Positions 25,781 to 33,779 of a stretch of 35,310 bases of DNA are shown here, piece by piece. How positions within the stretch are numbered: position 1 is the stretch's first letter; each line of letters begins with the position of its first letter. The position numbers and the translations under genes are program-made. The DNA comes from Bacteroidales bacterium (GTDB lineage: Bacteria > Bacteroidota > Bacteroidia > Bacteroidales > JAADJA01), in contig JAUVJI010000033.1 of assembly GCA_030596605.1 (NCBI GenBank), positions 1 through 35,310 on the forward strand, in the 5' to 3' direction. The notes under the pieces were generated by a model that was not told the DNA's origin, made no database searches, and saw only the letters and a program-made list of their open reading frames with translations.

Positions 25781-26701
25781 TCAATTCGTAAATTTATACA
25801 TTAAACCCACTGACAAATATTCCTTAATCTGTGTTCTTGGACCTGTTTTTCCATCATTATCAGTAATGGGTGTATCATCATCATACAACATTTGTAAACC
25901 AAAACTTGCTGACAACCATTCATTAATTTTCATATTGATCATGGTATCCCAATTAACATCAATGTTTTGGGTATTTTCCAAATAATTTGAAAATAATTCG
26001 AGTTTTGTGCTCAAGCTAACATTCTTCATAATGTCCTTAATAAACAAAAACCTGAAATATGCACCAAATTCGAATTTAGATTTTTCTCCATGGACAAATA
26101 CATTATTTTCATAATAACCTTTTTTCACACCGTAAGCACCAGAATCAGCAAGGCGTTCATTATTTACTATAATATATCTGGCTGTAGCGGGAGACAAATA
26201 AAATGACATAAAATCAAAAGGTCTGTATTCCATTCCTAAGCCAAGTGAAGTATAAGCTGGAGCAAGAAAGTTTGAGATTTCCTCGTTATAAGCAGGGATA
26301 CTGTCATCGTAATATTTAAATCCTTTATCAAACTGAGATTTAAAATTGAAATTGGCCGTATAATACCATTTTTCTGCTGCTTTTAAACCATAGGTGGAAA
26401 CAAAGTCAATTTTATCTTCATTCTTTCTGAAATCTTGTTTCCCTGCTTTCGATTGTCCATATGCCAATGCTAAAATGTTTTCCCATTTAGACTTGCCTTT
26501 AATATAACCGGCATAAAAATTAAAAAAGCCATTTAGTGTGATATTATTTTCACCACCGGCTGCCCAATTGTTAAAAGCAGTTTGAGAAAACATTAATGAT
26601 ACATCACTTTTGATTTTCCAGGCTGTATCAGCATCATCCTGAGCTTTTGAAACACCGGTAATCAGGATGAATCCAACAAACAAAATAATTAATTTTTTCA
26701 T
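25781..26701 (-). CDS. DUF3078 outer-membrane protein
   Basis: This 306-residue protein has a signal peptide (1-20, VSKA-Q) and a series of amphipathic strands. The blocks SLMFSQTAFNNWAAGGENNI and FNFYAGYIKGKSKWENILALAYG are typical of DUF3078, and the protein ends in an aromatic-containing strand (LMYKFTN) as outer-membrane barrels do. The family function is unknown. The gene follows mscS after 42 nt, so the two may be co-transcribed. Confidence 0.88.
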   Translation of the reverse strand: MKKLIILFVGFILITGVSKAQDDADTAWKIKSDVSLMFSQTAFNNWAAGGENNITLNGFFNFYAGYIKGKSKWENILALAYGQSKAGKQDFRKNEDKIDFVSTYGLKAAEKWYYTANFNFKSQFDKGFKYYDDSIPAYNEEISNFLAPAYTSLGLGMEYRPFDFMSFYLSPATARYIIVNNERLADSGAYGVKKGYYENNVFVHGEKSKFEFGAYFRFLFIKDIMKNVSLSTKLELFSNYLENTQNIDVNWDTMINMKINEWLSASFGLQMLYDDDTPITDNDGKTGPRTQIKEYLSVGLMYKFTN

Positions 26702-26743
26702 ACTTAATTGATTTAAATTTTACTCCTATTTTTTATCTATTAT

Positions 26744-27562
26744 CTATTTTTCATTATAAACATGAACATCCGTTTGCGGGAATGGTATTGAAATGCCATC
26801 CTTATCAAAGGCTTTCTTTACACTCTCAATTAAATCAAAATGAATTCCCCAGTAATCGCCTGCGTCTGCCCAAACCCGTACTACAAAATTAACAGAACTA
26901 TCTGCGAGTTCAGATACAGCGATAAAAGGTACCGGATCTTTTAAAATTCTGTTATCGGCAGCAATTAATCCCTCAATAATTTTTTTCGCTTTATCAATAT
27001 CATCACCATATCCAATTCCAAAAGTAAAATCTACACGGCGTTGAGGTTCAGTAGAAAAATTGGTCATAGCACTTGTTGACAATCCTCCGTTGGGAATAAT
27101 AATGGTTTTATTATCGGGTGTTTTCAAAATTGTATTAAAAATTTGAATTTCTTTAACTGTGCCTGTATATCCTTGGGCATCAATAAAATCACCAACCTTA
27201 AAAGGTTTGAATATTACAATCATAGCACCACCGGCAAAATTTTGCAATGTCCCTGAAAGAGCCATACCAATAGCAAAACCAACAGCAGCCAAAATGGCAA
27301 CAAACGATGTCATTTCCACACCCAACATGCTGATTACACTGACGATCAACATGATTTTCAGCAGCATTGACAGCAAAGATCCCAAGAATAGTCTTAGGGT
27401 AGTATCAACATTTCTTTTCTCCATATTTCGGCCAATAGCTTTTAAAATTATTTTGATTATCCACAAACCGATAATAAGTGTGGCAATTGCCAATAAAAGC
27501 TTTAGCCCATAAGTAATGGCTAACTCGTAAACATAAGTTAAAATACTTTGTAAATTTTCCAT
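26744..27562 (-). CDS. mscS: Small-conductance mechanosensitive channel (MscS family)
   Basis: This 272-residue channel has three N-terminal membrane helices (about 12-35, 62-82 and 90-112). The third is Gly/Ala-rich, GFAIGMALSGTLQNFAGGA, lining the pore, followed by KPFKVGDFIDAQGYTGTV and PNGGLSTSAMTNFS of the beta domain and a C-terminal vestibule. It protects against osmotic down-shock. Length is normal. The first ATG is used; the promoter is at 27637-27666. Confidence 0.94.
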   Translation of the reverse strand: MENLQSILTYVYELAITYGLKLLLAIATLIIGLWIIKIILKAIGRNMEKRNVDTTLRLFLGSLLSMLLKIMLIVSVISMLGVEMTSFVAILAAVGFAIGMALSGTLQNFAGGAMIVIFKPFKVGDFIDAQGYTGTVKEIQIFNTILKTPDNKTIIIPNGGLSTSAMTNFSTEPQRRVDFTFGIGYGDDIDKAKKIIEGLIAADNRILKDPVPFIAVSELADSSVNFVVRVWADAGDYWGIHFDLIESVKKAFDKDGISIPFPQTDVHVYNEK

Positions 27563-27636
27563 AATAACAAATTTGATTTAGTTAATTAATTATTTTTATC
27601 TCAATTTCAATCATGTGATGTTTTGGTATTCGGGCA

Positions 27637-27666
27637 CAAAATTACTAAATTATTTATCTTGCAAAA
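27637..27666 (-). promoter_or_regulatory. Promoter of mscS
   Basis: On the minus strand TTTTG (plus 27662-27666) is followed by 17 nt and TAATTTTG (plus 27637-27644). The spacing is slightly short, but both elements match. Confidence 0.5.
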
Positions 27667-27752
27667 TTTTTTTAAAAATATCTAACTGTTTTTTTAAAAA
27701 TAATATTTTAACTTTCGAAATAATGATAAAAATCAAATAAACCATTTAATAT

Positions 27753-27760
27753 TAACTTTG
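27753..27760 (+). promoter_or_regulatory. Predicted -7 element at the tilS start
   Basis: TAACTTTG lies 4 nt before the tilS ATG. Transcription would begin at or next to the first codon, giving a leaderless mRNA. No TTG is present 19 nt upstream. Confidence 0.4.
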
Positions 27761-27764
27761 TTCA

Positions 27765-29096
27765 ATGGTTCAACAATTTCTCGCCTATATAGCAAAAGAA
27801 AAATTATTTGACACCAATAATCGTATTTTATTATCGGTGAGCGGGGGAATTGACTCTGTTGTAATGGTTGAATTGTTTTCATTGTCAAAATTTGATTTCG
27901 ATATTGCCCATTGTAATTTTTCATTACGTGATGGAGAATCGGATGAAGATGAAGTTTTTGTTAAGAAATTAGCTAGTGCTAAAAAAGTTAATTTTTTCTC
28001 AAAGAAATTTGACACAAGGGGTTACTCTAAAAACCATTCAATTTCAATCCAAATGGCTGCCCGGGAATTAAGGATAAAATGGCTTGAGGATTTAGTTTCA
28101 CAAAATGATATTTCTTTTTATGCCACTGCCCATCATTTGGATGACCAGATTGAAACATTTTTTATTAATATGCTCCGTGGAACCGGAATTTCCGGATTGC
28201 ATGGGATTCAACCTAAATTTGGCAAGTTGATTCATCCAATGCTTTTTACATACAGGAAAAACATTGAGGAGTTCGCTAAAAAGAATAATATTGCTTTTAG
28301 AAGTGACAGTTCAAATTTAAAAACTGATTATACGCGAAATAAGATTCGTCATAAGCTCATTCCTGTAATTAAAAGTATAAACGAAAATTATCAGGATACT
28401 TTTACCAATAATATTAACCGTATAAAACAAATAGAAAAAATTTTCAATCAGCAGGTTCATTTTATATCAAACAAATTGCTTTCAGAAGAGAAAAATCAAA
28501 TAAAAATTTCAATCAAAGAACTTATAAAATTAGAACCGGCAGAAACCTACCTATTTGAAATATTAAAAAATTACGGATTTAATTTTTCGCAAGTTTCAGA
28601 CATTATAAACTCTATTCATTCTATTACCGGTAAACAATTCCTTTCTAAAACACATCGGCTGATCATTGACAGGGAACACTTGATCATAGAAAGTAAACCT
28701 GGAAAAATGAGCAGATCAAAGGAATACATTATTGAATCAGAAATTAGTGAAATTGATGAACCGTTGAAGTTGAAACTATCGAAATTCGATTTTTCACCAG
28801 ATTTAAAAATTCCTAATAAAAAAAAAACAGCCTCCTTTGATGCGGAGCTTTTGCAATTTCCGATAGTAATCAGAAGGTGGAAAAAAGGAGACTATTTCTA
28901 CCCTTTCGGGATGGAAAATAAAAAATTGGTGAGCGACTTTTTTATCGATAATAAATTTTCCATTTCTGATAAAGATAGTACCTGGATAATGACTTCCGGG
29001 GCTAAGATAGTATGGATCGTAGGGCACCGTATTGATAATAGGTTTAGAACTTCAGAAACTACAACGCAAATTGTTCAAATTGAAATTCAATATTGA
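27765..29096 (+). CDS. tilS: tRNA(Ile)-lysidine synthase
   Basis: This 443-residue enzyme modifies C34 of the CAU-anticodon tRNA-Ile to lysidine, using ATP and lysine. The PP-loop SGGIDS is at residues 26-31, HCNFSLRDGESDEDE and ATAHHLDDQIETFFINMLRG follow, and a C-terminal TilS domain includes RRWKKGDYFYPFGM. The length is normal for the long form. Confidence 0.95.
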   Translation: MVQQFLAYIAKEKLFDTNNRILLSVSGGIDSVVMVELFSLSKFDFDIAHCNFSLRDGESDEDEVFVKKLASAKKVNFFSKKFDTRGYSKNHSISIQMAARELRIKWLEDLVSQNDISFYATAHHLDDQIETFFINMLRGTGISGLHGIQPKFGKLIHPMLFTYRKNIEEFAKKNNIAFRSDSSNLKTDYTRNKIRHKLIPVIKSINENYQDTFTNNINRIKQIEKIFNQQVHFISNKLLSEEKNQIKISIKELIKLEPAETYLFEILKNYGFNFSQVSDIINSIHSITGKQFLSKTHRLIIDREHLIIESKPGKMSRSKEYIIESEISEIDEPLKLKLSKFDFSPDLKIPNKKKTASFDAELLQFPIVIRRWKKGDYFYPFGMENKKLVSDFFIDNKFSISDKDSTWIMTSGAKIVWIVGHRIDNRFRTSETTTQIVQIEIQY

Positions 29097-29165
29097 ATCA
29101 TGTAGATTTTTAGATTATTTAACAGTCAACATAATGCAAAGAGTTAGGAAGTCAGCATAAATACT

Positions 29166-29173
29166 TACTTTTG
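29166..29173 (+). promoter_or_regulatory. Predicted -7 element for dsbD
   Basis: TACTTTTG lies about 80 nt before the dsbD ATG. TTAG sits at the expected -33 position (19-nt spacing), a partial match. Confidence 0.45.
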
Positions 29174-29252
29174 CACGGCAATACAACTATTTAAATTTTG
29201 TATTTGTCTTAGAATTTCAAATGCAGAACAATTACTTAAAAAGCAGGGTTAT

Positions 29253-31400
29253 ATGAATAAATATTTGCTTTCAATACTTGTAATTTTTCTTTTCACAATA
29301 TCTTCTTTTGCTCAAATCTTAGAGCCGGTAAAATGGAACCTCAGTAAAAATGATTTAGATAATAATGAATACGAATTGGTATTTAAGGCCACAATTGAAG
29401 ATACCTGGCACTTATATTCGCAACATGTACCCGAAGGTGGGCCTGAAAAGACTTCTTTTTATTTTTATGATATAGAAGGATTTGAATTCATTGGTGACAA
29501 TGTGAAGATCGTCGAAGAGGAATCATATGAATTCGAAAATAATATGGACTATATCGTTTCTTTCACTGAACCGGAAGGGCATGAGGAGATGGATCCAAAC
29601 TTCGATATGGTTGTTAAATATTTTGAACATGAAGCTGAATTTACAAGGAAAATAAAACTCTTAACAGAAGAACCTTTGACCATTTCCGGGTATGTATATT
29701 TCATGTGCTGCGATGATTCAAAGTGTTTACCACCCAATGATGAGAATAAATTCAATTTTGCCTTTAATGGTGCAGTCATTTCGGAAGACCTGCAAACTTC
29801 ACAAGAGACATCACCGATAGTTGAAACAGGACAGATTATTACAACGGGAGTAATCGATACATCAGAACCTGAAATAACAGACTCTTCTGCAGGAATGACA
29901 AGTGCTTCGATGTGGGACATTATCATCGAAGCGATCATATGGGGGTTTGTTGCACTTTTAACACCTTGTGTTTTTCCCATGATCCCAATGACGATCACAT
30001 TTTTTATGAAAGGCGGGGAAAATAAACGAAGAGGACGAACTCAAGCTTCTGCTTATGGTATTTCAATTGTATTATTGTATACTTTACCAATTGCCGTAAT
30101 TATTTTAGTTACTTATTTTGTAGGAGGAAAAACCATTACAGCTGATATTTTCAACTGGCTGGCAACACATTGGATTCCAAATATTATGTTCTTTCTTATA
30201 TTCATGTTATTTGCTGCCTCATTCCTTGGGATGTTTGAGATTGTATTACCCAGTTGGATGGTAAGCAGCGCTGATTCAAAAGCCGATAGCGGTGGAATTG
30301 TGGGTGCATTTTTTATGGCCTTAACACTGGTACTGGTATCTTTTTCCTGTACGGGACCCCTTGTAGGTATGGTGCTGGTTAAATCGGCACAAGGGGCAAT
30401 ATTTGAACCCATCTTCGCCATGCTGGCATTTTCAATTGCATTTGCATTGCCTTTTACACTCTTTGCTTTTTTTCCAAGTTGGTTGCAACGGTTGCCAAAA
30501 TCAGGCGGATGGCTGAATTCAGTCAAAGTGGTTTTGGGCTTTATTGAGATAGCATTGGGTCTCAAGTTTTTGAGTATTGCAGATCAAACCTACCATTGGG
30601 GAATCCTTGACAGGGAAATATATCTTGCTTTCTGGATAATAACTTTTACTTTGTTGGGATTTTACTTGCTTGGCAAACTTAAATTCAGCCATGATTCTGA
30701 TATGAAATATATCCCTGTTCCTCGTTTAGGATTAGCCATAATAACATTTGCTTTTGTAATTTACCTGGTCCCGGGAATGTTCGGCGCACCTTTAAAAGCT
30801 TTATCCGGATACCTGCCTCCTCAACAATCACATGATTTTGATTTAAATGCCATTGTCAGGGATAATGCTAAGGCAGTTTCCTTTTCGGGAGTTTCAAATA
30901 ATGAATCTTCAAATTTATGCGAAAGTCCTATTTATGGTGACTTTTTGCACTTGCCTCATGGATTGGAAGGATATTTTGATTACGATCAAGCCATGGATTG
31001 TGCAAAAAAAACGAATAAACCACTATTTGTTGATTTTACAGGACATGGGTGTGTGAACTGTCGTGAAATGGAAGCCAATGTGTGGTCTGATCCGGCTGTG
31101 CTGAAAAAATTAAGAGAGGATTTTGTTGTTGTTGCCCTTTACGTAGATGATAAAACAAAACTTCCAAAAGATGAATGGGTCACTTCTGAATATGATGGTA
31201 AAGTAAAAAAGTCCATAGGTAAAATTTTTGCTGATTTCCAAATTGCAAATTTTGGAGTAAACGCCCAGCCATATTATGTTTTACTCGATCACAACGCTAA
31301 ACTCCTAAATGCCCCCAGGTCTTATGATAAAGATGTTCAGGCATTTATTGAATTTTTAGACACTGGTCTTAAAAAATTTAAGGCTGGCGAACATCTTTAA
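29253..31400 (+). CDS. dsbD: DsbD-type thiol:disulfide interchange protein
   Basis: This 715-residue inner-membrane protein carries electrons from cytoplasmic thioredoxin to the periplasm. It has a signal peptide (1-20, SFA-Q), an N-terminal periplasmic domain with YFMCCDDSKCLPP, a membrane core of about eight helices with the redox cysteines in TPCVFPMIPM and SFSCTGPLVG, and a C-terminal thioredoxin-like domain with GCVNCR (near residue 600). The variant CVNC differs from the CxxC of E. coli DsbD only in the middle residues. The presence of several thioredoxins in the window fits its role. Its own promoter is predicted upstream. Confidence 0.92.
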   Translation: MNKYLLSILVIFLFTISSFAQILEPVKWNLSKNDLDNNEYELVFKATIEDTWHLYSQHVPEGGPEKTSFYFYDIEGFEFIGDNVKIVEEESYEFENNMDYIVSFTEPEGHEEMDPNFDMVVKYFEHEAEFTRKIKLLTEEPLTISGYVYFMCCDDSKCLPPNDENKFNFAFNGAVISEDLQTSQETSPIVETGQIITTGVIDTSEPEITDSSAGMTSASMWDIIIEAIIWGFVALLTPCVFPMIPMTITFFMKGGENKRRGRTQASAYGISIVLLYTLPIAVIILVTYFVGGKTITADIFNWLATHWIPNIMFFLIFMLFAASFLGMFEIVLPSWMVSSADSKADSGGIVGAFFMALTLVLVSFSCTGPLVGMVLVKSAQGAIFEPIFAMLAFSIAFALPFTLFAFFPSWLQRLPKSGGWLNSVKVVLGFIEIALGLKFLSIADQTYHWGILDREIYLAFWIITFTLLGFYLLGKLKFSHDSDMKYIPVPRLGLAIITFAFVIYLVPGMFGAPLKALSGYLPPQQSHDFDLNAIVRDNAKAVSFSGVSNNESSNLCESPIYGDFLHLPHGLEGYFDYDQAMDCAKKTNKPLFVDFTGHGCVNCREMEANVWSDPAVLKKLREDFVVVALYVDDKTKLPKDEWVTSEYDGKVKKSIGKIFADFQIANFGVNAQPYYVLLDHNAKLLNAPRSYDKDVQAFIEFLDTGLKKFKAGEHL

Positions 31401-31465
31401 CAATTTTCACAGGTGCTTTACAATAAACTTTACAATTCCTTAACAAAGGGTAATAAAGTATTTTA

Positions 31466-31473
31466 TACTTTTG
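31466..31473 (+). promoter_or_regulatory. Predicted -7 element of the GAPDH operon
   Basis: TACTTTTG matches TAnnTTTG. The -33 position (TTAACAA) is poor. The leader to the ATG at 31592 is about 115 nt. Confidence 0.5.
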
Positions 31474-31488
31474 CCTGCTATTTATATT

Positions 31489-31511
31489 TTAACGTAAAAT
31501 AATTACGTTAA
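31489..31511. promoter_or_regulatory. Perfect 9-bp dyad, candidate operator of the GAPDH operon
   Basis: TTAACGTAA-AATAA-TTACGTTAA is a perfect inverted repeat of two 9-bp arms separated by 5 nt. It starts about 12 nt past the likely transcription start, a typical place for a repressor site. Alternatively it is an mRNA stem-loop. Confidence 0.55.
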
Positions 31512-31591
31512 TCAATGTAAAATTACCTATTAATACTATATTTAACTATTACGAACAAATTAAATTTATAAACTTAGTAAACAAATTTTTA

Positions 31592-32605
31592 ATGAGTAAG
31601 ATAAGATTAGGTTTAAAAGGGTTTGGTGAGATTCCAAGGCATATTTACAGAATGTGTCTTGATGATGACCAGATTGAGGTAGTTGCTATTTCTGACCTGG
31701 GACGTCCGGAAATTCTAACTTACCTGATTAGCGCCGAGACAAAAGGCAAATTCCATCCCAGGCTTGAGGGCAATTTTCTTGTATCTCCCAAAGGCAAAGC
31801 AAGATTTATTGGAGGTGGTGAATCCGGAATAGTTCCCTGGGATATGTTTGATGTAGACATAGTTGTTGATGGAACATGGTCATACAGATCGAAAGCTGAC
31901 ATGCAAAAACATATTGATGCAGGAGCAAAACGTGTAATGCTAACTTCTGTTCCTACAGAAATTATCGACAGGGTTGTAATCCGGGGGATCAATGATCATA
32001 CAATAAAATCCTCTGATAAATTAGTCTCTGCCGGTTCAGCTACGACAAACGCAACTGCTCTCATGCTTAAAATTCTTTCAGAAAATTTCGGTATTGAATA
32101 TGCGATGTTTAGTTCTGTTCACTCCTATACTTCTGATCAACCATTGAGGGATAAAGCAGGAACAGATTTCAGAAGAAGCCGGTCAGCCGCTGAAAATATT
32201 ATTCCTATTGATACGGTTGCACCAAGATGGATCGAATATATCTTACCAGAGTTAGAAGGTAAAGTGGAAGGAACTGCAATGAATGTGCCTGTTCCTAACG
32301 GATCGCTTTTAGATCTAACCACAATATTAAAAAAAGGAATCAAGATTGACGATTTAAATACTGTGATGGAAAAAGCTGCCAAAGAGCTTCCAAATGTCAT
32401 TGAGGTTATGAATGATCCCATTGTTTCAACAGATGTAATTGATAATACTCATTCCATTGTGTTTGATAAAAAAGCCAGCATGCTTTCACCGGTCAGGATG
32501 GTTAAAACACTGACATGGTATCATAGTGCCTTTGCTATGGCTGCAAGAATAAAAGAGCTGATTTTGGCATATGATAAAATTGATAAGAAAGGAGGTGTAA
32601 AATGA
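31592..32605 (+). CDS. GAPDH paralogue lacking the catalytic cysteine
   Basis: This 337-residue protein is a full-length member of the glyceraldehyde-3-phosphate dehydrogenase family. It aligns residue for residue with the downstream gapA around the active site. Where gapA has SCTTNC with C150, it has SATTNA with A150. The general-base His177 is retained (VHSYT), but the substrate-phosphate Arg of 'SRVPVP' is Asn (MNVPVP), 'NEWGYS' is replaced by HSAFAM, and the Rossmann turn is GFGEIP rather than GFGRIG. It therefore should not oxidise glyceraldehyde-3-phosphate. It could be a regulatory subunit, a partner of gapA or a different dehydrogenase. The frame is intact and well kept, so it is not decaying. 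It overlaps gapA by 4 bp (ATGA). Confidence 0.85.
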   Translation: MSKIRLGLKGFGEIPRHIYRMCLDDDQIEVVAISDLGRPEILTYLISAETKGKFHPRLEGNFLVSPKGKARFIGGGESGIVPWDMFDVDIVVDGTWSYRSKADMQKHIDAGAKRVMLTSVPTEIIDRVVIRGINDHTIKSSDKLVSAGSATTNATALMLKILSENFGIEYAMFSSVHSYTSDQPLRDKAGTDFRRSRSAAENIIPIDTVAPRWIEYILPELEGKVEGTAMNVPVPNGSLLDLTTILKKGIKIDDLNTVMEKAAKELPNVIEVMNDPIVSTDVIDNTHSIVFDKKASMLSPVRMVKTLTWYHSAFAMAARIKELILAYDKIDKKGGVK

Positions 32606-33606
32606 GAGTAGCAATTAATGGTTTTGGTAGAATTGGCCGTTCGGTTTTCCGCATTTTAAATAGCAGAAAAGATATTGATGTTGTTGCTATCAACGATCTT
32701 TTTGATAATGAAGTACTTGCCTATCTCCTGAAATACGACTCTGTGATGAAAGGATTTGGACAGGACATTCAATTGAAAGGTGATCAACTAATTACACCAA
32801 ATGAGACTGTAAAAATGCTTGCAATCAGGGAGCCGGATAAATTACCCTGGAAAGAGCTTAATATTGATGTGGTAGTTGAGGCTACAGGTATTTTTCGCAC
32901 CCGTGAATCATTAGAGCCGCATTTAATGGCAGGTGCTAAACGTGTAATTCTTACTGTTCCGGCTAAGGATGAGATTGATTACACTGTTGTTTTAGGGGTA
33001 AACGAAGAAGGCTTAAAACCTGAGCATAGAATAATTTCAAATGCCAGTTGTACTACAAATTGTCTTGCACCAATGGCAAAGGTATTACATGATAATTTTG
33101 GCATTATTGAAGGTCTCATGACAACAACCCATGCTTATACAAATGATCAGCGTCTGGCTGATGTGCCGCATAAGGACTGGCGTCGTGGCCGTGCTGCTGC
33201 TGAAAATATCATTCCAACTACAACAGGAGCAGCAAAAGCTGTAGGTATAGTCATTCCTGAATTAAAAGGAAAACTGGACGGTATGGCTTCAAGGGTTCCT
33301 GTCCCGGATGGGTCAATTGTTGACCTGGTGGTTGAAGTTGGAAGAGATGTTACTGTTGAAGATATTAATGACGCAGTAAGAAAGGCATCTAATACCGCTC
33401 GATTTAAGAATGTTCTTTTATATTCAGAGGAAAAATTAGTATCCTCTGATATAGTAGGGAATTTGTATTCTTCTATTTATGATGCTGAATTTACCAGGGT
33501 ACTTGGTAAAAGGATCGTAAAAACCCTGAACTGGTACGACAATGAATGGGGATATTCAAACAGGGTTGTTGATTTAATAGGAATATTAATGGGATTTAAA
33601 AAGTAA
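32602..33606 (+). CDS. gapA: Glyceraldehyde-3-phosphate dehydrogenase, type I
   Basis: This 334-residue glycolytic enzyme converts glyceraldehyde-3-phosphate, NAD+ and phosphate to 1,3-bisphosphoglycerate. It has INGFGRIGR at the NAD site, catalytic C150 in SNASCTTNCLAP, base H177 in TTTHAYT, PTTTGAAKA, SRVPVPDGS and WYDNEWGYSNRV. All family hallmarks are present. The ATG overlaps the stop of the paralogue, so translation is probably coupled. The operon ends in the hairpin element 20 nt downstream. Confidence 0.97.
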   Translation: MRVAINGFGRIGRSVFRILNSRKDIDVVAINDLFDNEVLAYLLKYDSVMKGFGQDIQLKGDQLITPNETVKMLAIREPDKLPWKELNIDVVVEATGIFRTRESLEPHLMAGAKRVILTVPAKDEIDYTVVLGVNEEGLKPEHRIISNASCTTNCLAPMAKVLHDNFGIIEGLMTTTHAYTNDQRLADVPHKDWRRGRAAAENIIPTTTGAAKAVGIVIPELKGKLDGMASRVPVPDGSIVDLVVEVGRDVTVEDINDAVRKASNTARFKNVLLYSEEKLVSSDIVGNLYSSIYDAEFTRVLGKRIVKTLNWYDNEWGYSNRVVDLIGILMGFKK

Positions 33607-33625
33607 AACAAATAAATAGTTGTTT

Positions 33626-33779
33626 AAAAAGAGGCCGTCTCAAAAGTTTAAAATAATTTAAAAATTACTTTGTGTAACCTAAAGGAATCTTTGTGGTTCA
33701 GTTTTTAAGGATTTTACCACAAAGGCACTCAAAGGTAATCACTAAGTAACTCTAAGACTTTTGAGATGGCCTCTTTTTT
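33626..33779. repeat. 150-nt long-hairpin element (MITE-like, doubling as terminator)
   Basis: Terminal inverted repeats of 22 nt, AAAAAGAGGCCGTCTCAAAA plus GT at 33626-33647 and the reverse complement at 33757-33778, differ at one base. The interior is also an imperfect inverted repeat: ACTTTGTG...TTTGTGGTT on the left against CCACAAAGG...CACTAAGT on the right. The right arm runs into the stop codon of the convergent gene. The tips resemble insertion-sequence ends of the GAGGCTGTCTCAAAA type from memory. In this position the hairpin plus T-run would stop transcription from both sides. Confidence 0.65.

Noticed and set aside
30113..30565. 150-codon minus-strand ORF within dsbD, and a similar one at 29549-29998
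   Set aside because: Antisense to a fully supported DsbD; the composition is that of a reversed membrane protein.
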